A DNA stretch of 6,357 bases from Candidatus Coatesiibacteriota bacterium (GCA_016929465.1 JAFGIT010000027.1:1-6357), one strand, 5' to 3'. Shown: positions 1 through 6,192, counted from the stretch's first letter. Notes: a model not told the origin generated them from the letters alone. Translations and numbers: made by a program.

Positions 1-1
1 A

Positions 2-190
2 GTCAAATGGGCCAGGGTCATGGAAGTGATGCACTCAAGGCTCAAAATAGATGCATTTATCATCGCTGCACCGGCGGCGGAACTGAGCCATCTCGTCAGG
101 ATCAATCGGGAAGAGTCCGTGATAATCTCGCTCGAAGATCCAGATGACCTCGATAGCGCGGTCGAGCGCCTATCGCGGCTGGATGGTTAG
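2..190 (+). CDS. C-terminal end of an unrecognised protein (5' partial)
   Basis: An open frame runs from the window edge to a TAG at 188-190, giving 62 codons with no start needed inside the window. Codon choice is coding-like (many GAT/GAC, CTC, ATC and GCG codons, few rare ones). The peptide has a hydrophobic strand-like stretch (DAFIIAAPAAEL), a second strand (ESVIISLEDPDD) and a final charged helix (LDSAVERLSRLDG). This alternation would fit the end of a soluble alpha/beta fold, but I do not recognise the family and assign no function. It converges with the minus-strand gene at 280-558 and is followed by the hairpin at 234-288, which may end both transcripts. The start, promoter and most of the protein lie to the left of the window. 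Confidence 0.65.
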   Translation, partial: VKWARVMEVMHSRLKIDAFIIAAPAAELSHLVRINREESVIISLEDPDDLDSAVERLSRLDG

Positions 191-233
191 AGTCCCGAGG
201 CTTAGGCCGGCAGCCCCCTTTCGGTGCCAAGAT

Positions 234-288
234 AAGCACCGATCCACTCATTCGGGGCGATCTCCCCGGTATTCGTGGATCAGTGCTT
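234..288. terminator. Long hairpin between convergent genes, possible bidirectional terminator
   Basis: The outer arms are 234-247 (aagcaccgatccac) and 275-288 (gtggatcagtgctt). They pair over 14 positions, with one C/A mismatch on the plus strand that becomes a U-G wobble in the minus-strand transcript. An inner stem pairs cggg+g (253-257) with ccccg (264-268) around a 6-nt loop, separated from the outer stem by an internal loop. The structure overlaps the TGA (280-282) of the minus gene and lies 44 nt past the plus-gene stop. No strong U-tract follows on either strand (minus reads on as ATCTTGG), so intrinsic termination is inferred from position and stem strength only. Confidence 0.5.
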
Positions 289-558
289 CATTTCCGCAGT
301 TGTGTGGTCCGCGTCCATCATGAACTGCCACAGAGCCTCCGTCGCTACATCAATGATCTCTGGATCGTCGCTATTCTTGATGACGTGCTCCAGTTGGACC
401 CTGCATGCATCTTTCAGCCTCACGATCTCCTCTGCAAGTGGAGCAATCAATTTCTGGGCTATGGGGTCTCCCATTTCCGCATGACGCTCGATAGTTGCCA
501 AACCTTGCTCCATTTTTGCAAGATTAAGCTCCAACTGCGCCAGGATTCTATTTTTCAT
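280..558 (-). CDS. Small helical protein of unknown function (92 aa)
   Basis: The 92-residue protein starts MKNRILAQLELN and ends HTTAEMKH. It is almost entirely amphipathic helix, rich in E, K, A, L and M, with no signal peptide or membrane segment. The first 50 residues read like a helical hairpin or coiled coil (NLAKMEQGLATIERHAEMG, then PIAQKLIAPLAEEIVRLKDA). The second half (VQLEHVIKNSDDPEIIDVATEALWQFM) looks like further helices. I chose the ATG at 556-558 because GAGGAG lies 8 nt upstream. An in-frame ATG at 621 also has an AGGA 6 nt upstream and would add 21 residues, but that extension is less protein-like. The protein is probably cytoplasmic. No family is recognised, so it stays hypothetical. 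It stands alone, convergent with the gene at 2-190. Confidence 0.68.
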   Translation of the reverse strand: MKNRILAQLELNLAKMEQGLATIERHAEMGDPIAQKLIAPLAEEIVRLKDACRVQLEHVIKNSDDPEIIDVATEALWQFMMDADHTTAEMKH

Positions 559-566
559 CGAAAATG

Positions 567-572
567 CTCCTC
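567..572 (-). promoter_or_regulatory. Shine-Dalgarno site of the 92-aa gene
   Basis: GAGGAG in the minus direction, 8 nt before the ATG at 558. It is the main reason for choosing that start over the in-frame ATG at 621, whose AGGA is a shorter match. Confidence 0.6.
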
Positions 573-680
573 GGTGAAATCGATTCTCGATAAATGCCAG
601 AACGCTGGAACGTATTACCATTATTATTCCTACACAACCAGCCTCGAATCTGGGCCCACAGACTCAGGTTCAAGTCTACT

Positions 681-797
681 TCATCCCCATCCCACATTCA
701 GAGCATAGCCAAAGCTGAAGAAGAAGTCAAGTCGATGGCGAAAGAGGGTGCGACCCGGGATTGTAGGTAAATTGATCACCACAATTTTGGCTGGCAT
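681..797 (-). pseudogene. Short frame (38 codons), possibly the decayed start of a methyltransferase-like gene
   Basis: From the ATG at 797 the frame encodes 38 residues ending in SFGYALNVGWG before TGA at 681-683. The stretch RTLFRHRLDFFF followed by ALNVGWG loosely resembles the N terminus of class I SAM-dependent methyltransferases, where ALNVGCG is motif I. After a one-base shift the next frame reads DGDEVDLNL, which could continue such a protein, so a frameshifted remnant is possible. There is no good ribosome site. The alternative is chance translation of a dispersed repeat, since palindromes follow directly upstream. The resemblance is from memory and weak. Confidence 0.2.
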
Positions 798-815
798 TCC
801 TATTCTATTGATCGC

Positions 816-831
816 CGCCCTGGTAAGGGCG
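816..831. repeat. Hairpin 1 of the intergenic cluster
   Basis: Arms cgccct (816-821) and agggcg (826-831) are perfect complements around the loop ggta. Two further outward pairs (at/at) form if three bases are bulged. It could be an RNA hairpin or part of a palindromic repeat. Confidence 0.45.
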
Positions 832-844
832 ATACCATGGGTAG

Positions 845-864
845 CCCCATGCGGCAGCGTGGGG
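845..864. repeat. Hairpin 2 of the intergenic cluster
   Basis: Arms ccccatgc (845-852) and gcgtgggg (857-864) pair fully with one T-G wobble around the loop ggca. No U-tract follows on either strand, so a plain terminator is unlikely. Confidence 0.5.
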
Positions 865-891
865 TACTGAAGGCATCAATCAATCCTTTTT

Positions 892-939
892 TCTTCCGCC
901 CTCCCGCCAATCGCGAGCGATTGGCGGGAGGGCGGGAGG
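892..939. repeat. Perfect 19-bp-arm palindrome with a 2-nt loop
   Basis: Arms 896-914 and 917-935 are exact reverse complements separated only by ga. With T-G wobbles the stem extends to 892-939. The right arm contains a GGCGGGAG/GGCGGGAG direct repeat, giving a very G+C-rich stem. The plus strand has a short TTTT at 944-947 beyond the hairpin. The minus strand runs into AAGAAAAAAGG, so it is not a canonical terminator for lptFG. A dispersed palindromic (REP-like) unit is the best reading. The exact match of the arms suggests recent origin or maintenance. Confidence 0.75.
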
Positions 940-1005
940 TCTCTTTTGCGCTTCTCAGAATCCGTGGGTTTGGCCTTCAGCCTGCACCAAACGGCTACTC
1001 ATACG

Positions 1006-1022
1006 ATGCCCCGCTGGGGCAT
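1006..1022. repeat. Hairpin 4 of the intergenic cluster
   Basis: Arms atgcccc (1006-1012) and ggggcat (1016-1022) are perfect complements around the loop gct. It is the hairpin of the cluster nearest lptFG, about 145 nt past that gene's stop, and may be the right edge of a composite repeat that begins near 816. Confidence 0.5.
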
Positions 1023-1033
1023 TGACTGAGCAA

Positions 1034-1060
1034 AGCAAATTAATTAGATGGCAATTTGCT
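1034..1060. repeat. A/T-rich inverted repeat
   Basis: AGCAAATT (1034-1041) and AATTTGCT (1053-1060) are perfect complements with an 11-nt spacer. It could be a protein-binding site or a weak RNA stem. No neighbouring gene start makes it an obvious operator. Confidence 0.35.
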
Positions 1061-1140
1061 GGAATCATTGCTTGCCCAACTCACCTACAATTCTGGGTCA
1101 CGCTCGCGAAAGAGACTTTTAGAGAGCCAATAGGTCGGAA

Positions 1141-1159
1141 ATCTCGGCAAGACCGGGAT
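1141..1159 (-). terminator. Weak hairpin just after lptFG, possible terminator
   Basis: atctcgg (1141-1147) and ccgggat (1153-1159) form a 7-bp stem around caaga. In the lptFG transcript one position is a C/A mismatch and only UUUCC follows, so support is poor. It is listed because it starts 7 nt past the stop codon and no better terminator is seen. Confidence 0.2.
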
Positions 1160-1165
1160 GGCCTG

Positions 1166-3622
1166 CTACGTCCTGGCGTGGCTGTATAAAAAGAGACCGA
1201 CTATCCCAAAGAGGGCATTCGCCGCCCAGGCAGCGAGGAAGTCAGGTATCCGACCGCTATGGCCGAAGGAAATGAATGAAGAGTGAATGACGAAAAATAG
1301 CCCCGCTATGCCGATCGCGGCCCCAAGGCCGATCAGCTTACCACTCTTGCCAGCCATTGCGCCGAGTGGAACTGCTATCAGCGCTATGATCACTGCAATC
1401 GTCGGCAGAGCGATCTTGTTGGCTAGATCGGTCTCATACTGCTGATAGCTATAGCCAGCCTTCCTGAGCTCCTCAATGTAATCGCTCAGCTCCTTGTAGC
1501 TCATCTCGTCCGGGTTGGGGCGCAGTTTGATGAAATCACCCGGCGTCTCCTCCAGCTTTAATTTAAGGCGTCCCCTGGTCTCCGATCTCGGGCCCTCGGG
1601 TGTGATCCATCTTATATCGACATCCTCGAAGCACCAGATGCCGTCGGCATAATAGGCAGTATCGGCCTGCAGTATATCCTTTATGCGGAATTCATCGTCG
1701 AATTCGAATATCGTAACTCCCTTGATGACGGGCTCGGGCGGCCTCTGATCGATATAGGTTATATTGTAGATACGATTGCCAGCACCTCTATACCACATCC
1801 TGTGCTTTGAGAACTTGCTCTTCTTCTCCCTCTGGTTGATGTCCTCGTGCTTTATGCGCTCGGCCTCCCGGTTCGTGTATGGCACGATGTACTCATTCAG
1901 GGCGAACGACAGCGAGCTTGCCATAAGGGCGACCGTGAGTATCCCCACGGAGACCCGCTGCAGGCTGATGCCGCCGGAGAGAAGGACGGTCAGCTCATTA
2001 CCTCTCGCCATCAGATTGATAGTCATCATTGCGGTGACCAAGACCGCCATCGGAATAGTCCAGAAGAGGAGCTGGGGGATTGAATACAGCATGTAATTCA
2101 CGGCGGACATGACGCCGGATTTGTGCTCTATAACGTCATCGATCACCTCGATGAAATTGACGACGCAGAAGACCGCAATGAGCCCGCTGGTGACAATCCC
2201 CATTATCCGAATGAACTTCGCCATGATGTACCTATCGAGCAGCCTCGGAAAGCGAACTCGCCCACTTCCGGTCCAGTACCCCTTGAATCTGTGCCCCCCG
2301 GGTACCCATGGCCGGAACTTGCCGATCATCCCCAACTTGGAAAACAGCCTGGCTCCCTTTTGTCCAAAGGCATAGAACCAGTCAGTCAGCCTGGTCCAGA
2401 TTCTGGGGAGCTTCTCATGCGAGGAATAGTAAAGCAGGAACGCGGCGAAAACGCTCAGCAGTATATTCGGAAACCAAACCGATAAAAACGGCGGTACATC
2501 GCCATTGTCGCCAAGATTCTCGCCACCCGAGAGCAATACATAATAGACCAAAAAGAGCAGGATGCTGATCCCGATGCTGCCTCCTTGCTTGCGACGGCGA
2601 CTAAAAATGCCTAGTGGAACCGCAATGATCGCGAAGATTACGCACGCGAATGGCAGCGAGAACTTCTTGTGGAGTTCGACTCGGCTAGAATTATACATCC
2701 ATTGCCAATATCTACTGGTCTTGCGAAGGTCATCGAGCTTCTTATCTTCGACCTTCTCGTCGCCCGTCTTCAGCAGCGCTTCTTCATAGGCGTGTAGGTG
2801 AGTATTCATGTTCGCCATGTTTCCCGCAACGACAGCTCTCAGCTCAGAGATAGTCATCTCCCTGTGCCCGAGCGGGATCTTCTTGCGCAGTTTCTCCCGC
2901 TCCTTCTGAGTCAAGAGGGGCATCATGTAAGACTCAAAGCTAGCTATCGAATACCTATCACCGCGCGCGGCGGGGAGCTCGTGAACAGTGCCGTTTTCAG
3001 CGTATATGCTCACTTGGTCGCTTTGCTCGACGGAAATAAATCTGCCCCTGGATGCGACCACGATCTTGGTGGTGCCATCATCCTCAGTCCGGGACACGAA
3101 TATATTCTTCAGCAGCCGCTCATCCGGTGGAATTTCCTGAGCGTAAATGATGGCATCCTTGAATTGGTCGTAGAAGACCATCGGCTGTATCTGAGTATCG
3201 AAATGCTTTACCGCCATCTCAGCTATCTTCTCCTTGGCCGGCCTGTTTGCGTAAGGCAGGACGTAGAGCATTATACTGGACGACACCAGCCAGCCGGCGA
3301 GCCCAAAAATAAGCGGGGCACGCAGCATCCTGAACAGGCTAACCCCAGTGGCCTTCAGCGCGACTATCTCATTGTCGGCCGACATCCTCGAGAAGGTCAT
3401 CAGGATCGAGACCAGGACCGCCATAGGAATGGAAAGCACGAGAAGCGAGGGCATCAAAAAAAGAAGGAACATCAGAAACAACGACGCCGGAACGCCCTTG
3501 TTGATGATCAACTCCATCAACTTGAGCATCTTGTCCATGATCAGGACAGTAGTGATCAGGGCTATGCAGAGGCCGAATGGGGCGACCATCTGCCGGAGAA
3601 TGTATCTATCCAGGCGGTTCAT
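1166..3622 (-). CDS. lptF/lptG: Fused LptF-LptG lipopolysaccharide export permease (818 aa)
   Basis: A single chain carries both permease subunits of the inner-membrane LPS exporter LptB2FG, which extracts LPS from the inner membrane and passes it to LptC/LptA using ATP hydrolysis by LptB. Residues 1-404 are LptF-like: start MNRLDRYILRQM, helices near 12-30, 47-77, 102-122, 322-341, 347-364 and 379-399, and a periplasmic beta-jellyroll around 140-255. Residues 456-818 are LptG-like: start LLDRYIMAKF (461-470), helices near 471-490, 507-533, 554-578, 737-756, 761-780 and 793-813, and a jellyroll around 600-700. Each half keeps the LptB-facing coupling region with its conserved glutamate (E85 in SADNEIVALK, E543 in ARGNELTVLL) and the PLG motif after its fourth helix (336-338, 752-754). 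E. coli uses two proteins of roughly 360 residues, so the length equals both plus a basic linker (402-457). Both halves have six helices, so the linker falls in the cytoplasm, consistent with a working fusion. The ribosome site is weak (GTCGAAG before ATG). The start is kept because it matches LptF N termini. lptA, lptB and lptC are not in the window. Confidence 0.93.
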   Translation of the reverse strand: MNRLDRYILRQMVAPFGLCIALITTVLIMDKMLKLMELIINKGVPASLFLMFLLFLMPSLLVLSIPMAVLVSILMTFSRMSADNEIVALKATGVSLFRMLRAPLIFGLAGWLVSSSIMLYVLPYANRPAKEKIAEMAVKHFDTQIQPMVFYDQFKDAIIYAQEIPPDERLLKNIFVSRTEDDGTTKIVVASRGRFISVEQSDQVSIYAENGTVHELPAARGDRYSIASFESYMMPLLTQKEREKLRKKIPLGHREMTISELRAVVAGNMANMNTHLHAYEEALLKTGDEKVEDKKLDDLRKTSRYWQWMYNSSRVELHKKFSLPFACVIFAIIAVPLGIFSRRRKQGGSIGISILLFLVYYVLLSGGENLGDNGDVPPFLSVWFPNILLSVFAAFLLYYSSHEKLPRIWTRLTDWFYAFGQKGARLFSKLGMIGKFRPWVPGGHRFKGYWTGSGRVRFPRLLDRYIMAKFIRIMGIVTSGLIAVFCVVNFIEVIDDVIEHKSGVMSAVNYMLYSIPQLLFWTIPMAVLVTAMMTINLMARGNELTVLLSGGISLQRVSVGILTVALMASSLSFALNEYIVPYTNREAERIKHEDINQREKKSKFSKHRMWYRGAGNRIYNITYIDQRPPEPVIKGVTIFEFDDEFRIKDILQADTAYYADGIWCFEDVDIRWITPEGPRSETRGRLKLKLEETPGDFIKLRPNPDEMSYKELSDYIEELRKAGYSYQQYETDLANKIALPTIAVIIALIAVPLGAMAGKSGKLIGLGAAIGIAGLFFVIHSSFISFGHSGRIPDFLAAWAANALFGIVGLFLYSHART

Positions 3623-3645
3623 CTTCGACCGATCGCGTGAGTTAA

Positions 3646-3655
3646 TATGCGCATA
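3646..3655. promoter_or_regulatory. Palindrome at the lptFG transcription start, possible operator
   Basis: TATGCGCATA is a perfect 10-bp palindrome lying just after the -10 hexamer of the proposed lptFG promoter, about where transcription would begin. A regulator bound there could block initiation. It may also be chance, since the site is short and no second copy is seen nearby. Confidence 0.2.
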
Positions 3656-3657
3656 CT

Positions 3658-3666
3658 ATTATAGCA
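3658..3666 (-). promoter_or_regulatory. Extended -10 promoter for lptFG
   Basis: In the minus direction the sequence reads TGCTATAAT, a perfect TATAAT (3658-3663) with the TGn extension typical of sigma70 promoters that can work without a -35. No good -35 hexamer lies 16-18 nt upstream. Transcription would start near 3651, leaving a leader of about 28 nt before the ATG at 3622. It lies in the 75-bp gap after the upstream gene, giving lptFG its own start of transcription. Confidence 0.55.
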
Positions 3667-3697
3667 AACTGACGCGCCTTTGGTTTTGTGAACCGGT

Positions 3698-6124
3698 CTA
3701 ACAGGCCTCCCTGCTAGCCATTCCAACGGCGACAATCGCGACGATATAGGCCAGCATCCCGAGGATTAGGCAGCCGGAAAAACCGACCCACATCCCGATT
3801 ATGATCGCGAGGATCGAGCCCAGGACCGATGTCAGACCGTTCACAGCCCAGGCCCAAGGGACTATGTATTCACCTCCCCCCGCAAGCGCCTTTATGCCCA
3901 GCGGGAACATTCGGCCCATGGAAAGCCCGAGTGGCAGCAGCACCACCCCACACACGATGAACCGAACCGCGAGAGGGGATGCCATAAACTGCTCGAATAT
4001 CCAGGCCGAGAGCAGGATGAATAGCCCAAGCACGATGATCACCATGACCGCCGAAGACATCGAATGAGCACGCAGTCTCCTAAGGTCCGGCAAATCGGCT
4101 TCCCCATCTTCCCTACCCTTCTTAATTCCCGCTCTCTCCGTGAGGAGGCTCCCGATGCCCGTGAATAGAAGCAGTGAGAACAGAACTGCAAGAAGCGAGT
4201 AGGTTGGATGTCCCAGGAATAAAGTGAGTTTCTGCATGATCGATATCTCGGCGAGCATGAATCCGAGGCCTATCGATGCGAAGTAAAGGAGGCTGGGCAA
4301 AGCGGCAACCGACTTGCCCTCCAGACGGCCTGTCTTGAAGTAGAGCGGCAGCAGTATGAGCAGGGCACTCAAGACTAGATATACAATAAACAAGAAGGCG
4401 ACGACGAGCTGAGCATACAGGTTATGATCGAGGATGCTCCCGAGACCCTCCAGCGACTTGAACACGGAAAACGGCTTCAAAAGGTTGAAGAAGAACGGCC
4501 TGTCGTCGGTCGGAGGTGACACATCGAGAGGGTATTCATCATAAAAAGCGTCCCGGTCCTTGCTCCGTATCAGCTTCTCGAAGGTCGGCTCCCCGCCGTG
4601 ATGCGGCAGAAACAGAATAGTATAGTGCAGGTTGTCCGCGATGCCTTTCAGCAGCTCTATTTCGTCGATGGTGAATGGGCTCTTTTTGAGCAGCGTGGTC
4701 GCAGCAGGATCGCACGCCAGGACGGCTATATGCCGGCCGGGTGATTCAATGCCCTGGTCCTCCAGGCACGCGATCGCCAGAGAAACGACGCGAAGCGACT
4801 GGCTGGGCATCTTTGAGTAATAGCGTGAGAATGAGAGTAGGCCATCGTCGTTGAGCTTCTCCCAGTATTCGTTGAATGCCTCTTTTGTGTATAGATTGTT
4901 CTCTGAGAGCGAAAAGGCGCCGGCTGCGGTCGCGGCCCACGTGTCGGTCATCGATGACTGTATGATGTCGAATTTCCTTTTCGAGCGGCGGATCTGGCTC
5001 CTTGCATCATCAACCACGACATTCACATCGGGACGAGCATAGATATCCCCGACAAATTTCGCGAAGTGCTTGCCGACAACATCGACCATCAACGAATTTA
5101 TGTCCGCTGCGAATACCGCCTTTGCTCCGAACATCAGAGACGACATGATATCGCGTCCACCGCCTGGGCCGATGATGAAAACGTCCGGGTCACCCTTCAG
5201 ATAGTGCACTATCTCGGTGATGTCGTATTTGAGAAAGTCGAGCTTCGAGAAATCGCCGTCGAAATTGACTAGCGGCGTAGCAGCAGCAGCGTCTATCTGA
5301 ACCGCGAGCATCGTCGGCAGTTCGCCGTTAAAGGTTTCACTGACTCCCCAGCCGGAGACCGAATGCCAGGGGAATACATCGACCCTGGAGAGCGAGTTCC
5401 ACTCAATGAATAGCAGCTCCGGTCGCTTGCCCTCATTGATCAGCGCGAAATCACGCTTGGACGTTATCTCCAGAATGTCATCCCGATGAGAGAAGATCGC
5501 AAGGATCAGAAGGATGCAGATGCCGACCACCGCAAAGCCGACTGCCGGCCGCCTGCCCTCGAATGCGCCGAAGAATGCAGCTCCGACGCCCCCAACCGCT
5601 GCTATGATCGGGACCGCCGTGGGCGAGCCGAGATACTCCATAACGGCAACGATCGCGATACAGCCGCAGGCCGCACCCGCGAGGTCTGCAAAATAGAGCT
5701 TGCTGATCATCCTGGTGTAAGTCCGAAGTGCAATCGCGACGCAAATCCCGGCGACCAGGAAGGGTATGGTCCACTCAACGCATAGCAGAAACAGCCTGAA
5801 GAAGGAATCGAGCGTCATCTTCGCCTCGAATGGGAACCACTTGAAGAGAAGGAACGCACCAAGTGTACATGCAGAAAATAGGATGCCAAACGCCGACAGA
5901 TACGGCGGGGAATCGCTCTTAATGAGCCGATCACCGAATACGTAGGTCAGGACCCCGCCGGCGCTCAGGCCGAAAAGCGCCATAGTGACCGCAAGAAACG
6001 AAAAGTGATAGAACATCACCACCGAGAAGAGGCGAGTGATGTTCACCTCGAGCATCAATAGCGCGAGGGTCGTAAAAAATATGCCCAAAAAGAGGAGCGA
6101 TCTCCGCCCCTGGTGTCCTTCCAA
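3698..6124 (-). CDS. Polytopic membrane protein with a spermidine-synthase-like (SpeE-type Rossmann) domain (808 aa)
   Basis: The protein has about seven N-terminal membrane helices (near 9-27, 38-62, 74-95, 107-133, 145-165, 168-188, 193-211), a soluble domain at about 212-567, and about seven C-terminal helices (near 568-595, 606-628, 640-661, 691-711, 718-737, 764-781, 783-802). The soluble domain has a SAM-type nucleotide loop, IIGPGGGRDI (317-326), an acidic residue after the next strand (D341 in AADIN), DDAR (372-375) and FDIIQSSMTDTW (385-396), followed by LSENNLYTKEAF (406-417) and PPTDDRPFFF (537-546). This order matches the large group of membrane proteins annotated as spermidine synthase-like. 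By hand alignment to true spermidine synthases, the GGGD aspartate corresponds to G322 and the catalytic aspartate of the DxxDP motif to S391, so aminopropyl transfer is doubtful and the real reaction is unknown. The start is TTG at 6122-6124, behind GAGGTAGG, with an in-frame stop eight codons upstream and the next ATG only at residue 24, inside the first helix. lptFG follows after 75 bp in the same direction. Confidence 0.85.
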   Translation of the reverse strand: MEGHQGRRSLLFLGIFFTTLALLMLEVNITRLFSVVMFYHFSFLAVTMALFGLSAGGVLTYVFGDRLIKSDSPPYLSAFGILFSACTLGAFLLFKWFPFEAKMTLDSFFRLFLLCVEWTIPFLVAGICVAIALRTYTRMISKLYFADLAGAACGCIAIVAVMEYLGSPTAVPIIAAVGGVGAAFFGAFEGRRPAVGFAVVGICILLILAIFSHRDDILEITSKRDFALINEGKRPELLFIEWNSLSRVDVFPWHSVSGWGVSETFNGELPTMLAVQIDAAAATPLVNFDGDFSKLDFLKYDITEIVHYLKGDPDVFIIGPGGGRDIMSSLMFGAKAVFAADINSLMVDVVGKHFAKFVGDIYARPDVNVVVDDARSQIRRSKRKFDIIQSSMTDTWAATAAGAFSLSENNLYTKEAFNEYWEKLNDDGLLSFSRYYSKMPSQSLRVVSLAIACLEDQGIESPGRHIAVLACDPAATTLLKKSPFTIDEIELLKGIADNLHYTILFLPHHGGEPTFEKLIRSKDRDAFYDEYPLDVSPPTDDRPFFFNLLKPFSVFKSLEGLGSILDHNLYAQLVVAFLFIVYLVLSALLILLPLYFKTGRLEGKSVAALPSLLYFASIGLGFMLAEISIMQKLTLFLGHPTYSLLAVLFSLLLFTGIGSLLTERAGIKKGREDGEADLPDLRRLRAHSMSSAVMVIIVLGLFILLSAWIFEQFMASPLAVRFIVCGVVLLPLGLSMGRMFPLGIKALAGGGEYIVPWAWAVNGLTSVLGSILAIIIGMWVGFSGCLILGMLAYIVAIVAVGMASREAC

Positions 6125-6125
6125 A

Positions 6126-6133
6126 CCTACCTC
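6126..6133 (-). promoter_or_regulatory. Shine-Dalgarno site that fixes the TTG start of the membrane SpeE-like gene
   Basis: GAGGTAGG in the minus direction places GAGG 5 nt before the TTG at 6124. Together with the in-frame TAA a few codons upstream and the lack of a nearby ATG, it supports TTG initiation. Confidence 0.6.
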
Positions 6134-6192
6134 AATCCCTATCGATTAAAACCAGAGAATACACACCCAGGAAACACGTACAAAGCCCTGCC

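Larger units (their letters stand above)
559..1165. other. Intergenic region of about 600 bp with palindromic structure and no confident gene
   Basis: Between the 92-aa gene and the 3' end of lptFG I see no frame with both a ribosome site and protein-like composition. Open frames on the plus strand here (for example 837-1025) run through hairpin arms and look non-coding. From left to right the region holds the leader of the 92-aa gene (559-640), a short possibly decayed minus frame (681-797), hairpins at 816-831, 845-864, 892-939 and 1006-1022, an A/T-rich inverted repeat at 1034-1060, and a weak hairpin at 1141-1159 next to the lptFG stop. No tRNA cloverleaf or known riboswitch core was recognised. 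Confidence 0.6.

Noticed and set aside
655-690. tRNA T-loop-like GGTTCAAGTC
   Set aside because: The bases flanking the loop do not form a T stem, and no acceptor, D or anticodon arms can be drawn around it. Only a 5-bp agact/agtct hairpin forms.
283-708. 141-codon plus-strand open frame opposite the 92-aa gene
   Set aside because: Composition is erratic (many H, Y, S and C), it has no ribosome site, and the minus strand has a better-supported gene there.
896-947. Palindrome read as a simple rho-independent terminator of lptFG
   Set aside because: In the lptFG direction the hairpin is followed by an A-rich run, not U. The short TTTT is on the other strand, where no gene ends nearby.
837-1025. 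62-codon plus-strand open frame
   Set aside because: It runs straight through three hairpins, so its sequence is explained by the palindromes. No ribosome site is seen.
2798-3640. 280-codon plus-strand open frame opposite lptFG
   Set aside because: It is antisense to a clearly real membrane permease. Its product is rich in H, R and D with no fold-like pattern, as expected from reading the complement of a hydrophobic gene.
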